A DNA stretch of 64,000 nt from Pseudophaeomoniella oleicola. Lineage: Eukaryota; Ascomycota; Eurotiomycetes; Phaeomoniellales; Phaeomoniellaceae. The stretch spans positions 106,943 through 170,942 of the forward strand of contig QWDQ01000058.1 in assembly GCA_003868215.1 (NCBI GenBank), read 5' to 3'. Below the pieces are notes generated by a model that was not told the DNA's origin, did no database searches, and saw nothing but the letters and a program-made list of their open reading frames with translations. The position numbers were made by a program, and so were the translations under genes. Of this stretch, positions 1-10,810 are shown piece by piece. How positions within the stretch are numbered: the first letter of the stretch is position 1; every line of letters begins with the position of its first letter.

Positions 1-590
1 GTTATGATACTGATGGTTGTTGAACGAATCGAAGGAGAATGACTCTGTACGTCATGAAGCACTCCGGAAAATGATATCAATGACGACATGATACTTTTCG
101 TCCAAAACGTATGGGTACAGGTACTCACTGTTCAACTTCAACATTTCTCTGCCGGACTGAACGCTTCACGTAAGCCCTCCATTGGCCTAAAGCCCGCATC
201 AGAGTTCATCAATAGATGATGAAAGTTACGCCACAAGGTAGGTAGGTATGAAAGGCAGGAATGGTCGGAAAGGACATACCCCTAAATTCTGCTAGCCCCT
301 ACACAATGGCATGTTTAAAATTGGCATACATTTGCTACTACGGTATCTGTGATTCGTGAGGACATTTCGATCTTACATCTTGCGAACAAGACGTATTCTA
401 TTCCATAATTTGATCCCTTCAACGCCAGGGCCCGCGACCTTCTCATGGGCCTTTGTAGAAACCCACCCAAATCCCTGAGAACGCTTTCATGTAAACGTGA
501 CCATAGCTACAAGCAATTCCACAAGTATTCGAACATCTCCAGCAAAATTAGGTGCTCCTCTTATCATGCTACGCCTCAAGCGTACGACAC
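1..590. other. left-edge intergenic sequence
   Basis: No convincing coding sequence is visible on either strand. It lies downstream of the leftward glucanase gene, so it should hold that gene's 3' UTR and terminator. The region is moderately AT-rich without obvious repeats. Confidence 0.5.
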
Positions 591-1879
591 TCAAGTCGCT
601 GTATAAACACGGAAACTCTTGAATTCCCAGTATGCGGTGGAAAAGGCTGCTCCATTGCCGGCAACGTATGTCTCACAACTTCCCGGGCAGTCGGCGATGT
701 TGCTGTAGTAGTGGGGTGACGAGGCCCAGCCGCCGCAAAAGTCGATGTTGGCGATGATAGACTGATTCCTGAAATGCGTGTTTATATCGCAATCTGTAGA
801 AGGGAAATCGGCCAGAGGAGTTCCCCATGTTGATGGATCTGGAACGACGGTGCTGGCACTCGAGGTGGACGTGTCAATATCCGAAGGGATGGAGTCACGG
901 TCGAAGAACCAAACACGGATACCAGCCGTGCGCCACTCCATAGCATACACCTGCAAGAAAAGGGTCAGTGAAGGCTCGTGATGTCCCGTTTGATGAAACT
1001 TACACCCCCGCCATTGTTGTTGAATTCTTCACCGTAAGTGGCCTTTCTACCGTTGACGCCACATCCAGAGTTGCTGTTTGTCTCATTCCAGCAATTCTTT
1101 TCGAGGATCGAACCAGTCTCCTTCCTCTTTGCCTTCATAGTACAGCCTTCCGAGGTGTGCAGGGTCATTTGATTGCCGTGTGCTCCCGTGTTGACCGTTT
1201 CCATGACATCAATCTCTCCATTCGCGGGCCAATTTGCGGGATCGCTGAGCCATAATGCTGGCCATGATCCACAGGCGTATGGCGAATGCAGAACGTCGAA
1301 GATGAAGAGTCCGCTATTGTACTGGGCCTTAGATGTAATTCGAACAGACCTGCGCCCATTTGAAGCGTCAACGTTGGTTGCTGGATCAGCTTTGAGTACG
1401 GCGGAGCTGTCAGAAGCATATGTCAAATTCAGCCACTGCGAACCTGGCTGATCCACGTATCTAGATAGAGGCAGTCTTATCAGCAAATGGTGCTCGCAGT
1501 TCACGGGCAATGTGCCTTACATAACAAATCCATCTGCTGGATCTGATCCGCTATAATAATCAAAGTTATCAAAGAATGACGTCCCAGCGTATGTATCAGT
1601 CAACGAGTAAGTGAGTCTCGTGTAATCTGGATAGGCGTTTGCCTTTGCTTGTGTGACGCCCACAGCGATACCAATGACTAAAGCAATCACCACAACTGAG
1701 CCAACTAGCAACCAGGCTTTCTTGGGCCAGCCTTTTGGATTGTACCAAGGCAGCGGATGCTGATATCGTTCCTCGTATACGTAGTCATATGCTGACGGCT
1801 GGTTCGTCAATTGCGCTGTTCTGTCGGAATATTCATTCTTGCGACCTGAGAACCGCTCGTCTAGTGGTGTGAAAGACAT
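591..1879 (-). CDS. membrane-anchored GH16 family endo-beta-glucanase
   Basis: Predicted glycoside hydrolase family 16 enzyme cleaving beta-1,3(4)- or related glucans at the cell surface or wall. I read three exons: 1879-1521, 1460-1004 and 950-591, joined by GT/AG introns of 60 and 53 nt, giving 391 residues. The start is the ATG at 1879 (MSFTPLDERF); an upstream in-frame extension looks non-coding. Residues about 55-77 form one strong hydrophobic helix after a cytosolic-looking N-terminus, so the protein is probably type II membrane anchored. The GH16 catalytic signature ExDxxE is present as E202-I-D204-V-M-E207. The join G-G-G-V-Y-A-M-E-W matches the family's conserved end block. The C-terminus ends in a beta-strand-like FRVYTAT. 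Exact substrate is not determinable; fungal GH16 members include glucanases and chitin-glucan transferases. Confidence 0.9.
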
Positions 1880-2201
1880 TTTGTGGAAAAAGAAAACTAA
1901 AGGATGTGAACACGTTCTCACACAGTGAGTGTAGCGCTGTTGTACGTTGTAATTCCAAGTTATGGTGGGGGGAGGCTTCAATGGTGCTTATCGACAACAA
2001 AAGTAGCAACGGGTTCTCGCTTATCAGACAATTAACGAAGGGCGAAGACGAGTGTCGGAACCAGCACGATCAAGCGATTGAAATTATACGACAAACGATC
2101 AGTGAAGAGAGAAGGAACAATGGAAAGGAAAAAGAGAAGGAGGGTGGTCTCTTCCTATAGCAGAGTTATCAACAACGCCTATCTTTTCCATCCAAAGGTG
2201 G

Positions 2202-2232
2202 ACAGCACAGCACAGCACAGCACAGCACAGCA
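2202..2232. repeat. (CACAG)n pentanucleotide microsatellite
   Basis: About six uninterrupted CACAG units, read directly from the sequence, about 325 bp upstream of the glucanase start codon. Likely length-polymorphic. Confidence 0.9.
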
Positions 2233-2721
2233 TATCAGAGGCTCTAGCAAGTATTACAGTTTACGCACCAAAGATCGTCGATAACAAAGGTTAGCTCGTG
2301 GTAGCACGGTAGTTTAGTCCAACTGTCGAGCAGGTAACCACCGGGCCACACAAAAGTCCTCAGTAAGGCTGTGGAGGAAAAGGTGCGACACCTGTCAAAT
2401 CATCACCATTATCGGCTCGTCAGAACAGCCAAATCCTGAAGTTCCCACCCATCTCTTGTGTCGATCCGGTCCACCAAAAGTCCGGTTATGCAAGACAGTC
2501 TCGCAGTCTCAACGTGATTTGAGATGTTCGTGCAAGGGAAAAAGTATAGGCTTGTCCCGGCAGTGGAGGTGTGGACTTGAAGACGTGAAGGTGTGAAGAA
2601 ACCTGAGGGACGACGCGTGTCAGGTCAGAAAACCTTGACCATTCGATTACGTAGGATGTGCCTAAATATGGCCATCAGCTCCACCACAAAGAATAAGGAA
2701 AGTATCGCGCAGTCTCTCAGC

Positions 2722-2733
2722 TACTACGTAGTA
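2722..2733. repeat. palindrome TACTACGTAGTA, copy 1
   Basis: Perfect 12-bp self-complementary sequence in intergenic DNA. Identical copies occur at 5646, 31962, 48495, 48788 and 60964. Function unknown. Confidence 0.9.
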
Positions 2734-2895
2734 ACTCCTCTCAATCGTGTCATTTCTAATTACTATCAAAGTGCAAAAGAACCTGCTTCTCACGGTGATA
2801 GGATTCAGATCGTAACAGACAGACATCAATGGCCCTTGGAGAAAGAGGTAAGACATCGCATGCTACTGCGTAGTAGGAATTTATCTGCAACTGCT

Positions 2896-5077
2896 CTAGA
2901 TCTTTGCACCTTTGGATCGATTAGCAGCTCGGTATGGTTTCCAATACTGCCCAGACCAACCAAGCACGATACTGAAGATCTGGTCTCGCTTTTCAGTATC
3001 AGTCTCGACCCTACGTTCCAGTTGCTTTCCATCGTCCAGATAGATAAAAACGATTGCGCGCTTTGCTTGACCTAATGATAGCGTTCTAGTGGTCGTATTG
3101 GCTTCCTCCTTACGCATTTCAACCAGTTGGTCATATTCGACGCTCCAGGATCCTTTGCCAAAGCCAGTGAAGGAAATCGAGGCCCGAGATAGTCGCAGGC
3201 GGCCCACCTTTCCGTGGCTCATGACTTGAAATCTGAAGTCTTCCGTAGCTATCCCCGTCACCTCTCTATCTCCTGTGCCGTCGGTGAAATCTTCGGACTG
3301 GGAGACCGCTTTGTCTGCCGCACCGTCTACTGCATCATAGGTGGCTGTGCTGTCATTGACCTCAATCTTCTCCAGATGAGCTCGCTTGTGGATATCTTGT
3401 AACGACAGTGTTGCATGTTCGGGAATGTCCCAGTATATCCATCTGAGGGGGTTGACCAGGAACCGATACTTTGGACATCGACTACTGATAGGCCAGCACA
3501 GGAAGAACGAGCAGATACCAACGAAGAAGACAATTCGAACGCAGAAATCCATATCGCAGATTAGAGCCACGAGGAAGCAGCAAAAGTAGAAAAACACAGT
3601 CGCAGCCGTCTGCTTTGGTCGCCGCCAGTGATAGAAGCTTCAAGGTCAGCTATTGCGTTATCCATGATTCGAGTTTGTTCCTTACTTAATCAGCACCTCG
3701 AGAAAATCTGCCAAGTCGGTCACATGAAGCTGGAGCTCTGGCCCAACATCTTCCAACAGAGGTTCAATCCAGTTCTTCTGTCCATGCTTGTCCATAAGTT
3801 CACTCCACGCATGCGCTTTCTGGCTTCGATCAATCGTTCTGTGGAGAGAGTCACGGAGATTCTCGATGCTCGTAGGATAGTAGCGCTCCTTGAGCACATG
3901 GTAAATGATGTACGCCCACTAATTGAGTCAGCCAGATATGATCACTCCGGCCAGTATGGGAGCTCACAAAAAATGTCCCACAGTACTGGGACTGCCAAAG
4001 TAACACCCAAATGATGAACCATATACCGGTACGCCGTGGATTCTCCCACCTGTAAAGCTGCCGAAGACCTACTAAATAAGCCTGCCACGGCGCTGAGGCC
4101 ATGATAAGTCGCTCAACAGTGCGTGTCAGGGTATCAGTATCGAAAGGTAACTCGTTGAAATCATCAATGTACTGTGCGGTGAAACCGCGGGTATAATAAA
4201 GAACCAACTAAGGCTCTTGTCAGCTTTCGAATCTCGCCGCTGCAAGAATTCTTACTTTAGCAAGATACTCCTCCCATTTCCATCTAACAACTGCTCCCGT
4301 TTCGGCTTTTTCATAGAACATGTCTTTCCTTGGGAACGGAATATCATGCTTTACCACACGAGCACGGTCTACATGCCGGCTCACTGCCCATGCAATTCGG
4401 AGGCTCTCTCGATGGCTCTCAACGCGGTCTTTTCGCTCTCTTTTCTTCTCGACCTCTTCAGATTGCGAATCGGAGAGACTGTATTCGCCACTAGGAGATC
4501 TGCTGTCCGAGGCAAGGTCATCATAAACTTCTAGGAGCTCCTTGTCATCTTCGGCCGTCAGGAAAGGTCTCTGAGTTCGGGACATCCTCTTGGCCGCCCT
4601 GCGTTTGAAAAAGTCCCTTGCGGTAGCAGCCGGATGTGTGGTAGCATAAGGCACGTTGGCAACGTTAACGGCCGATTCCTTCATAGTGGCAGGTATTGCA
4701 TGTCTAGCGCTTGCAGATGTCTGCCGGAGAAGCCTCGCGGGATTAAAAGCGGGATCATTTTCGACTCTCGTGGCAGCGGCTACCGTTGGTGACTGCGCTC
4801 CTTCATTTCGCAATCCATCGAGACCTAGCAGCTGTTTTGCTTTTACCTTCGTCTTGGTGCCGAGACGTCGAGCTTTTTCTCGCTTAGACAATGAATAGGA
4901 TTCGACACCGCCGCCATCGGTGCTATCATCGGTGTCGTCAAACGCAGACTTCTGATTATGTTCAGCAGATGATGCGCTTGAGTGGTTCGAGCTAGAGTCA
5001 GCCTCAACTCTGATGATAGGCGTGACGGTAGTGGGAACAGTTCCTAGGTCCTCTTCGGCGTCGAAAAACTCGTCCAT
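2896..5077 (-). CDS. multipass membrane protein with C-terminal GRAM/PH-like region (DUF3292-like)
   Basis: Fungal membrane protein of unknown function. Four exons are supported: 5077-4256, 4207-3968, 3918-3686 and 3637-2896, with introns of 47-49 nt, giving 678 residues. The N-terminal ~200 residues are acidic, Ser-rich and likely disordered. The middle holds a conserved block (LVLYYTRGF, LYRWENPRRTGIW) and hydrophobic segments, followed by a tight pair of membrane helices around VFFYFCCFLVALICDMDFC and FFVGICSFFLCWP. The last ~120 residues alternate strands (GRLRLSRASISFTGFGKG) as in GRAM/PH-type lipid-binding folds. I recall this arrangement as the DUF3292 family, which cannot be confirmed here. 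The last splice acceptor was chosen because it restores the motif HWRRPKQTA ahead of the helices; a nearer AG would give a stop. Confidence 0.82.
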
Positions 5078-5881
5078 ATCTCTCTCCAGTAAAGTTACAC
5101 AGCCGGTGTGATCGCATCTATTTTTCTATGCTGCTAACAGCGCCTGTCTGTTGTCATAATTTGTGTTGCATGATACACATTGTGACATTTCATATCATGA
5201 AATGATTCAAGAACTCACAGTTGCGAAGGAGTCAGGCTTGATCGCAGTGGCAAGTCTGGGAAACACGGAATGGATGCATCGGAATGCGACGGTGATGAAG
5301 GGTCCATCTGGTGACGATGGTGCCGCACACGTGTTTGCTGAACTTGGACAATGCTATTAGATCTCGTCTGAAAACAGGGCATAGGGCGCGGGTAATTGAA
5401 ACGGGTCGGCGCAAGTCGCAAATATCAAGTGGAGATTGTGTCTTCTTCTTATCCTCAAAGAATCCCTTTGGGTGATTTAGTTGATAGGATCGACATTCTA
5501 TAAGCGTTCAACCCGACTCCCGCCCCCGTAACCTTGATTTACCACGCAGTATTATTGGACGTGGCATCATCATCCTGGGCGTCACATCACTCCTGTGGGT
5601 GAAGAGAGCTTTGGCCCACGACCGGGGTTGCCAACAACTCTAAGGTACTACGTAGTAACATCACCTATCGTCTGCTTGATACACTGATATCGAGTCAGAC
5701 CAAGAACAACAGATTTCGTTGTATTGATTACTTGTGTTCTGGTCCAAATCTATCATCAGGAAGATATCCCCTTTTTGTTACCTTGCGAAAATGCTCAGAG
5801 GAACGCCGCCGCTATGCATGATAAACCTAGCAACCCGAGACCTTTTCAACCCTGCAATGCGTGCGCCAGCGATGGCAGTCA
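5078..5881. other. intergenic with palindrome copy 2
   Basis: Promoter side of the DUF3292-like gene and 3' side of CDC16. No supported gene. The palindrome TACTACGTAGTA lies at 5646-5657. Confidence 0.5.
5646..5657. repeat. palindrome TACTACGTAGTA, copy 2
   Basis: Perfect 12-bp palindrome identical to five other intergenic copies in the window. It lies about 570 bp upstream of the DUF3292-like start codon. Confidence 0.9.
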
Positions 5882-8174
5882 TCAGTAATCATCGCTCATC
5901 CCAGCCATACTTGCTTCGCTACCTTCTAGCAGTGAAGAATCATTAGGGGGTGCTTCCGGTGGGCTGCTTAATGCGTTGCCCATGTGCCATGGCTGTATAC
6001 TAGAGTCGTCCACAATCGGCGTCTCTTCTCTTACTAACACTCCATGAGGATCTTGTTTGCGCTTGCTTTTGCCTCTAAGGACCTTCGACAGTATCGTATC
6101 GGCCTCTACATCCAGGGCACCTTCACGACCGATCTCACTGTCATGATCGACATCCATATCGCCGGCTTCATTTCGCTGCATCGTCTGATAGTTGTCGTCG
6201 TCTTGTGCAGATCCCTGATCTAATGCCCATAGTTCAACTGCACGGCTAAGTAATGTTCCTGCAATGCCGCCGCCGCTCGCATCTCCACCGAGGACTCGAA
6301 CGGCTTCGTGAAGGGTGACGATCGCTTCCTTCGAGCGGCCCAGGGTCAACAGGACGAGACCCTTACTTGTGTGAATTGACCCAATGAGATTACGGTCCTC
6401 GTATCCTGCAACGGCGCTGTTGCCGCCACCTGTTACTGTAGGACCGATTCCATAAATGCCTCCATTGCCAGCTGCACTCTGGTTCATAACAGCGCCACCC
6501 AAAGCTATACGTAGACACGCATCAAACTCGACAAGTGCTTCCGTATGTCGCCCTAATCGTCGAAGCGCGTGAGCTAGGTTGGCTCGCGTTGCTATCCACG
6601 CAATAGGCGAACATGCCAAGTCTGTTGCCAGAGTCAACGATTGTCGAAAAAGTTTCACCGCTCCCGGTAGGTTAGACTGGTGATATAGGATCACGCCAAG
6701 CTCGTTGAGCACGAGCGGGTCTCCGCTTGAGGATTCTCCTCCTGCTTCGAAAGGATCGCTGGATCTTGTCGACCCTGACGACATGGCATGTGCCGCCGAA
6801 AGGTATTCATGAGCAAGACTCATGTTGTTCAGTGCAAGATGCTGCATTCCTAAGAAGAGTTGTGGTAGGTGCGACCCTTGAAAAAGACGTGCAGCTGTGC
6901 TATACGCGGCAATGGCTTGATCATGTTCACCCTCTGCGGCGAAAGTGTGAGCAAAGCCAATCCAAGCTGCCGCACTGTGAGGATCCATCAATGAGGATTT
7001 GCTGAAGAACCGTCGAGCTTCTGCAATCTTGCCTATGCTCAAATAATACACACCAATGGCAAGGTAGGTATATGGTTCATTTGGTGCATTGTCAGCAAGA
7101 GTATGCGATAACAGAAAAAGAGCGTTCGTTGAGTTGGTTTCATATAAACACGCCAGGTGTAGGGGATATAGAGTAGGATTGTGGCCAAGCTGTGTTGCGA
7201 TGGAAGAAGTAGAGGACAACGCAGACTCTTTCTGGGAGTCAAATATGGATGTCGTCACGACGAGCGCTTGCGAGAATCTGCATTGCGTGAACAAAGTCTC
7301 TGCTCGCGATAGAAGCAAATCGGGGTTCTGAGCAAGGTTATAATGAGTCGAGAGTGTCTCGGTGGCATGCGATAAAGCTGTGGGTGAAGCGTATCTTGAT
7401 AATCTCGTAGTGTAGAGGAGCTTCGTGAAATGTGCCGCTTCTTGAGAAGCTGATGCATCGTTCGCGCAGTTGATGGAATCGAAGTCGAGCGAATCGAGGA
7501 ATTCTAGCTCCTCTGCCGGTGACATAAGTGAATTCTTCATAAGTTGGTCGAATGCCTCGAAGCATTGGACATCTATCCTGACAGCATCCTTGTAACAATC
7601 CCGAGCCCTGTCAAAAGCGTTCCTCTTCGCGTAGCACAGACCTCGCAGATAACACATGGACGCTTCGTATTTGAGCATCGAGGCATCCAATTGATCACGT
7701 TCCTCACTCCTGTCATATCGGTCACTCCTATGCGCAACTTTGCCATTACGCAACGTTACATGCCTCGACGTGCCTCCGTTCACATGTTGAAGTTTCCGCC
7801 GACCATTGTGACTGCTCGAGATGAGGTGGGTTGGGTTATGCTCGCCTAGGGTTGACAGCGCTTGATCGAATCTATTCTGCTTGATATAACAGTGGCTAGC
7901 CAAATATCGACAGGCTGGACTCCGTTCTATAAGATCAGTGCCCAAGAGAAGCGCAAGGGCCCGAATGTAGTTTTCACTTGAAAAGTGTACTTGAGCTAGC
8001 CAGAATGCATCCGAAGGATCATCTACTGTCGGTCAGCAAGGATTCCAGTTAGTAAAAAATCACCTCACTCGTCAGCGCGTAGACCTTGTCTCCGATATAT
8101 ACTGCTGACTCGTACTGGCTCTTATCCAGTGCATCTTGTCGCCATTTGCGCATAAAATTCTGAATCGATGCCAT
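5882..8174 (-). CDS. cut9: anaphase-promoting complex TPR subunit Cut9/CDC16 (APC6)
   Basis: Scaffold subunit of the APC/C ubiquitin ligase, which drives metaphase-anaphase transition and mitotic exit in the nucleus. Two exons are read, 8174-8069 and 8022-5882, around a very short 46-nt intron; the product is 748 residues. The N-terminus shows the family blocks KWRQDALDKSQYESA and VYALTNDPSDAFWLAQVHF, then ACRYLASHCYIKQNRFDQAL. Many tetratricopeptide repeats follow, for example LAIGVYYLSIGKIAEARRFF and AWIGFAHTFAAEGEHDQAI. A low-complexity Gly/Ser insert and an acidic C-terminal tail are likely disordered. The start ATG at 8174 is the only one consistent with the conserved N-terminal block. 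It is head to head with YJU2, 482 bp apart. Confidence 0.93.
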
Positions 8175-8656
8175 TGTTTGCTGTGAACTTGTGAGGCAAG
8201 GAAGTCATGAAGATGTCTGTGACATGATACGAAAGCGGCGTGAAAAGTAGAAGCGATTCCGAAAGTCCAAGCCTCGTCCTTCGATCCTTCTCTGTATCAG
8301 ATATCCATTGCATTCATTGCCTTGGACCGACAGCGATCCATTCACTAATAATGTGTATGTCGCGCTCTCTGCGGGGACGATCTGAGGGTAGTAAACACGC
8401 GCCAGCGATCTCCAACACTTTCGTCCCGCAGTCCCGCAAGTGGACCGACGCTAAGATCTTTCTCCGACATGATACAAGAAGCAACAGCCATTCAGTAAGA
8501 GCAGCAACTTGATATACGCCACTTCTTGTCGCGACTATCAGGTTGGAGGACGCTTCTGGCCTTTTGAAGTGCTCTCTTTTAGAGACAGTCCATCAGTAGC
8601 TGCTTGTCCTTCTCGTCCTTTTTTATTTTGACTGCGACCTCTGTGAATCCGACAAG
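8175..8656. promoter_or_regulatory. divergent promoter between CDC16 and YJU2
   Basis: 482 bp separating two start codons on opposite strands, so both promoters must lie in or near it. The YJU2-proximal part carries a pyrimidine-rich stretch (about 8565-8635), as is common just upstream of fungal start sites. No specific factor site is called. Confidence 0.6.
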
Positions 8657-9574
8657 ATGTCTGAACGTAAAGTTCTCACCAAATACTACCCTCCGGAGTT
8701 TGACCCCTCCAAAATTACGCGAACGCCACGGCATTTACGTCCTACAGGCCCGAAGCTTATTACGGTCAGACTGATGGCTCCTTTCTCGATGAAGTGTACC
8801 GCCTGCGGCGAATACATACATAAGGGTCGCAAATTTAATGCCCGAAAGGAGACGACAGACGAGAAGTATCTCAATATTGCCATCTATCGGTTCTACATAC
8901 GCTGCACCCGATGCAGTGGAGAAATCACCTTCAAGACTGATCCGAAGAATATGGACTACACTTGCGAGCGAGGGGCAAAACGCAATTTCGAGCCATGGAG
9001 AGAAAACACGTCGGAGATAGAGGAGACTGACGAGCAACGTCTCGATCGGTTAGAACGGGAGGAAGCTGAGGAGGAGGAACTCAAAGAACGCAATGCAATG
9101 GAAGAACTCGAACAGAAGATGCAGGATAGCAAACGAGAGATGGAGGTTGCTGATGCTTTGGACGAGATTCGGACGAGGAATGCCAGGATAGAGCGTGGGG
9201 AAAAAGGCGGTGCGGAACAAGTCGCACTGTCCAGCTTGCAGGACAGAGTTGATGAGCAACGGCGGAAAGCTGAGCAAGAGGATATCGAAGCGGCAAAAAA
9301 AGCATTTGCAGCCGAAAATGTTGAACGAATACGGAGGGAAGCGGAGGAGGAAGAGCGAAGAAGAGCCGGCAACAATGCCATCTATGTTCCAGAACCTCCA
9401 GCCTCCTTCTTGTTCACGCGAGAGAAGAAGGACAGAAAACCGTTAGTGCCTGGGCTGGTGAAGAGGGCAGAAGTGGTCAAAGCTGTTGCAGTATCCTCTC
9501 CAGCGGCTCCAGCACCCCCAACAGCTGCCGTAGCAAAACCAGCCTTAGGACTCGCGGACTATGATTCGGATTGA
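8657..9574 (+). CDS. YJU2: pre-mRNA splicing factor YJU2 (Cwf16/CCDC94 family)
   Basis: Spliceosome step-one factor that joins the NineTeen complex and docks the branch helix during the first transesterification. Single exon, 305 residues. The N-terminus SERKVLTKYYPPEFDPSKI matches the family. A four-cysteine zinc site is visible as C47-x2-C50 and C83-x2-C86 (KCTACG and RCTRCS), followed by the conserved run NMDYTCERGAKRNFEPW. Residues ~115-240 are a long Glu/Lys/Arg-rich coiled coil. The C-terminus is Ala/Pro-rich and ends LADYDSD. The start ATG is the first in frame and begins the conserved block. Transcribed away from CDC16. Confidence 0.95.
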   Translation: MSERKVLTKYYPPEFDPSKITRTPRHLRPTGPKLITVRLMAPFSMKCTACGEYIHKGRKFNARKETTDEKYLNIAIYRFYIRCTRCSGEITFKTDPKNMDYTCERGAKRNFEPWRENTSEIEETDEQRLDRLEREEAEEEELKERNAMEELEQKMQDSKREMEVADALDEIRTRNARIERGEKGGAEQVALSSLQDRVDEQRRKAEQEDIEAAKKAFAAENVERIRREAEEEERRRAGNNAIYVPEPPASFLFTREKKDRKPLVPGLVKRAEVVKAVAVSSPAAPAPPTAAVAKPALGLADYDSD

Positions 9575-10810
9575 GCCATTTGCATGTCAACATCTTCTGA
9601 ACAAGGCGAACACAGCGAGAAGCTGAAATACCGGTAGTGATGGCCTCTATTGTACGCCGGGACAATCGGCTTGCGCTGAATCTCAGCAGCAAATGAGCCA
9701 CCGCATCGATTGGCCAGAGAGTCGGGATTTCTTTAGGTCATACCATATGCCGCATTCTCGGTCAAAATATCGAATAACCAGATGCGACAAAAGAAGCGGC
9801 CTTGATCGTTAACTCGTCGCCAGGGACATCGATATTCAGAATCAACGGGTCAACATCCTATCCTCACGGGAGTCACCAGCAGCGCGAGTCAACACATGAG
9901 ACTCTCTCGCCGCGGCAACTTGAGGACATATGGCATGACCTATATCGCTACCTGCATCCACGAAGTACGACACAACAGGTCTATTTTGCTCACTCTATGA
10001 GCGAAGCCTCGAGTTGAAGAAGCACATGGGCTGAGAAATCAAGTAGTATACCGGTGGGCTTTGTGAGGGCAGAGCGAAGTCAATGTTGCTTGGCATCGTA
10101 CATCCTTTTACCACGGTCTACAAACTACAATCCACAAACGGATGAGACTTGCTTCCAAAATCGAGGTCAAATATGTATAGACTGAACACAGGTAACAAGG
10201 TATCTAGATGACAGTCACATCTAGGTAGATACCTAACAATGGTCTCCTCTTGTGTGGTTACCACTTAGGATGTAATTACAACGTTATCTATCTACCTTAC
10301 ATACCTACATCATATCACACATTGATTCATCAATCATTGCACGCACGTATGTACGCAGGTAGAAATGAGAACATAGTCTGATTGGTTAAATAAACGACGA
10401 TAAAAAGGGTACAGAGAAAACAAAGAGCAAAATCCCCACTCATTCATCCATCCATCCATCCTCTGATACATTCATAAGTCTTGCCGGACCTTTGTAAACC
10501 TCGAAAACACCTGCGCATGAATTTTCTTCGACTTCAGACTAACTGCAGCAAAAAACGCCATTGCCCTCACATGATGTCGAACCTCCAGATAGCAAAGGTG
10601 CTAGATCTGGCCCTCCACCCCCGCAAAGAAATATACATAATCACTTCACCGAACCCGGACAAATGCAGCATAGAGCATAGGCTCCTAGAGGTGGTTGGCT
10701 TTCCTCCCATGCAAGGTCATGAATAATGGAATGCAACAAAGAAGACCTTTTTCCTTCCCCTATTCAGTCTTGGTCAATTTCCAAGCTGCGAGCTCCCCAA
10801 ATCGCACCGC
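9575..10810. other. convergent intergenic region YJU2/TRA1
   Basis: Holds the 3' ends of two convergent genes. No supported coding sequence. Around 10200-10310 there is a cluster of GTAGATACCTA/TCTACCTTACATACCTAC-type short repeats, and a (CATC)n run near 10445-10461. Confidence 0.5.

Larger units (their letters stand above)
1880..2895. other. intergenic: glucanase promoter and 3' side of the DUF3292-like gene
   Basis: Upstream region of the leftward glucanase. It contains a (CACAG)n microsatellite at 2202-2232 and one copy of the 12-bp palindrome TACTACGTAGTA at 2722-2733. Open frames on the plus strand here overlap the next gene in antisense and show no protein-like character. Confidence 0.5.

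Noticed and set aside
8956-9381. 141-codon minus-strand frame rich in Ser across YJU2
   Set aside because: Mirror of the Glu/Arg-rich coiled coil of YJU2; composition is an artefact of GAG/GAA codons.
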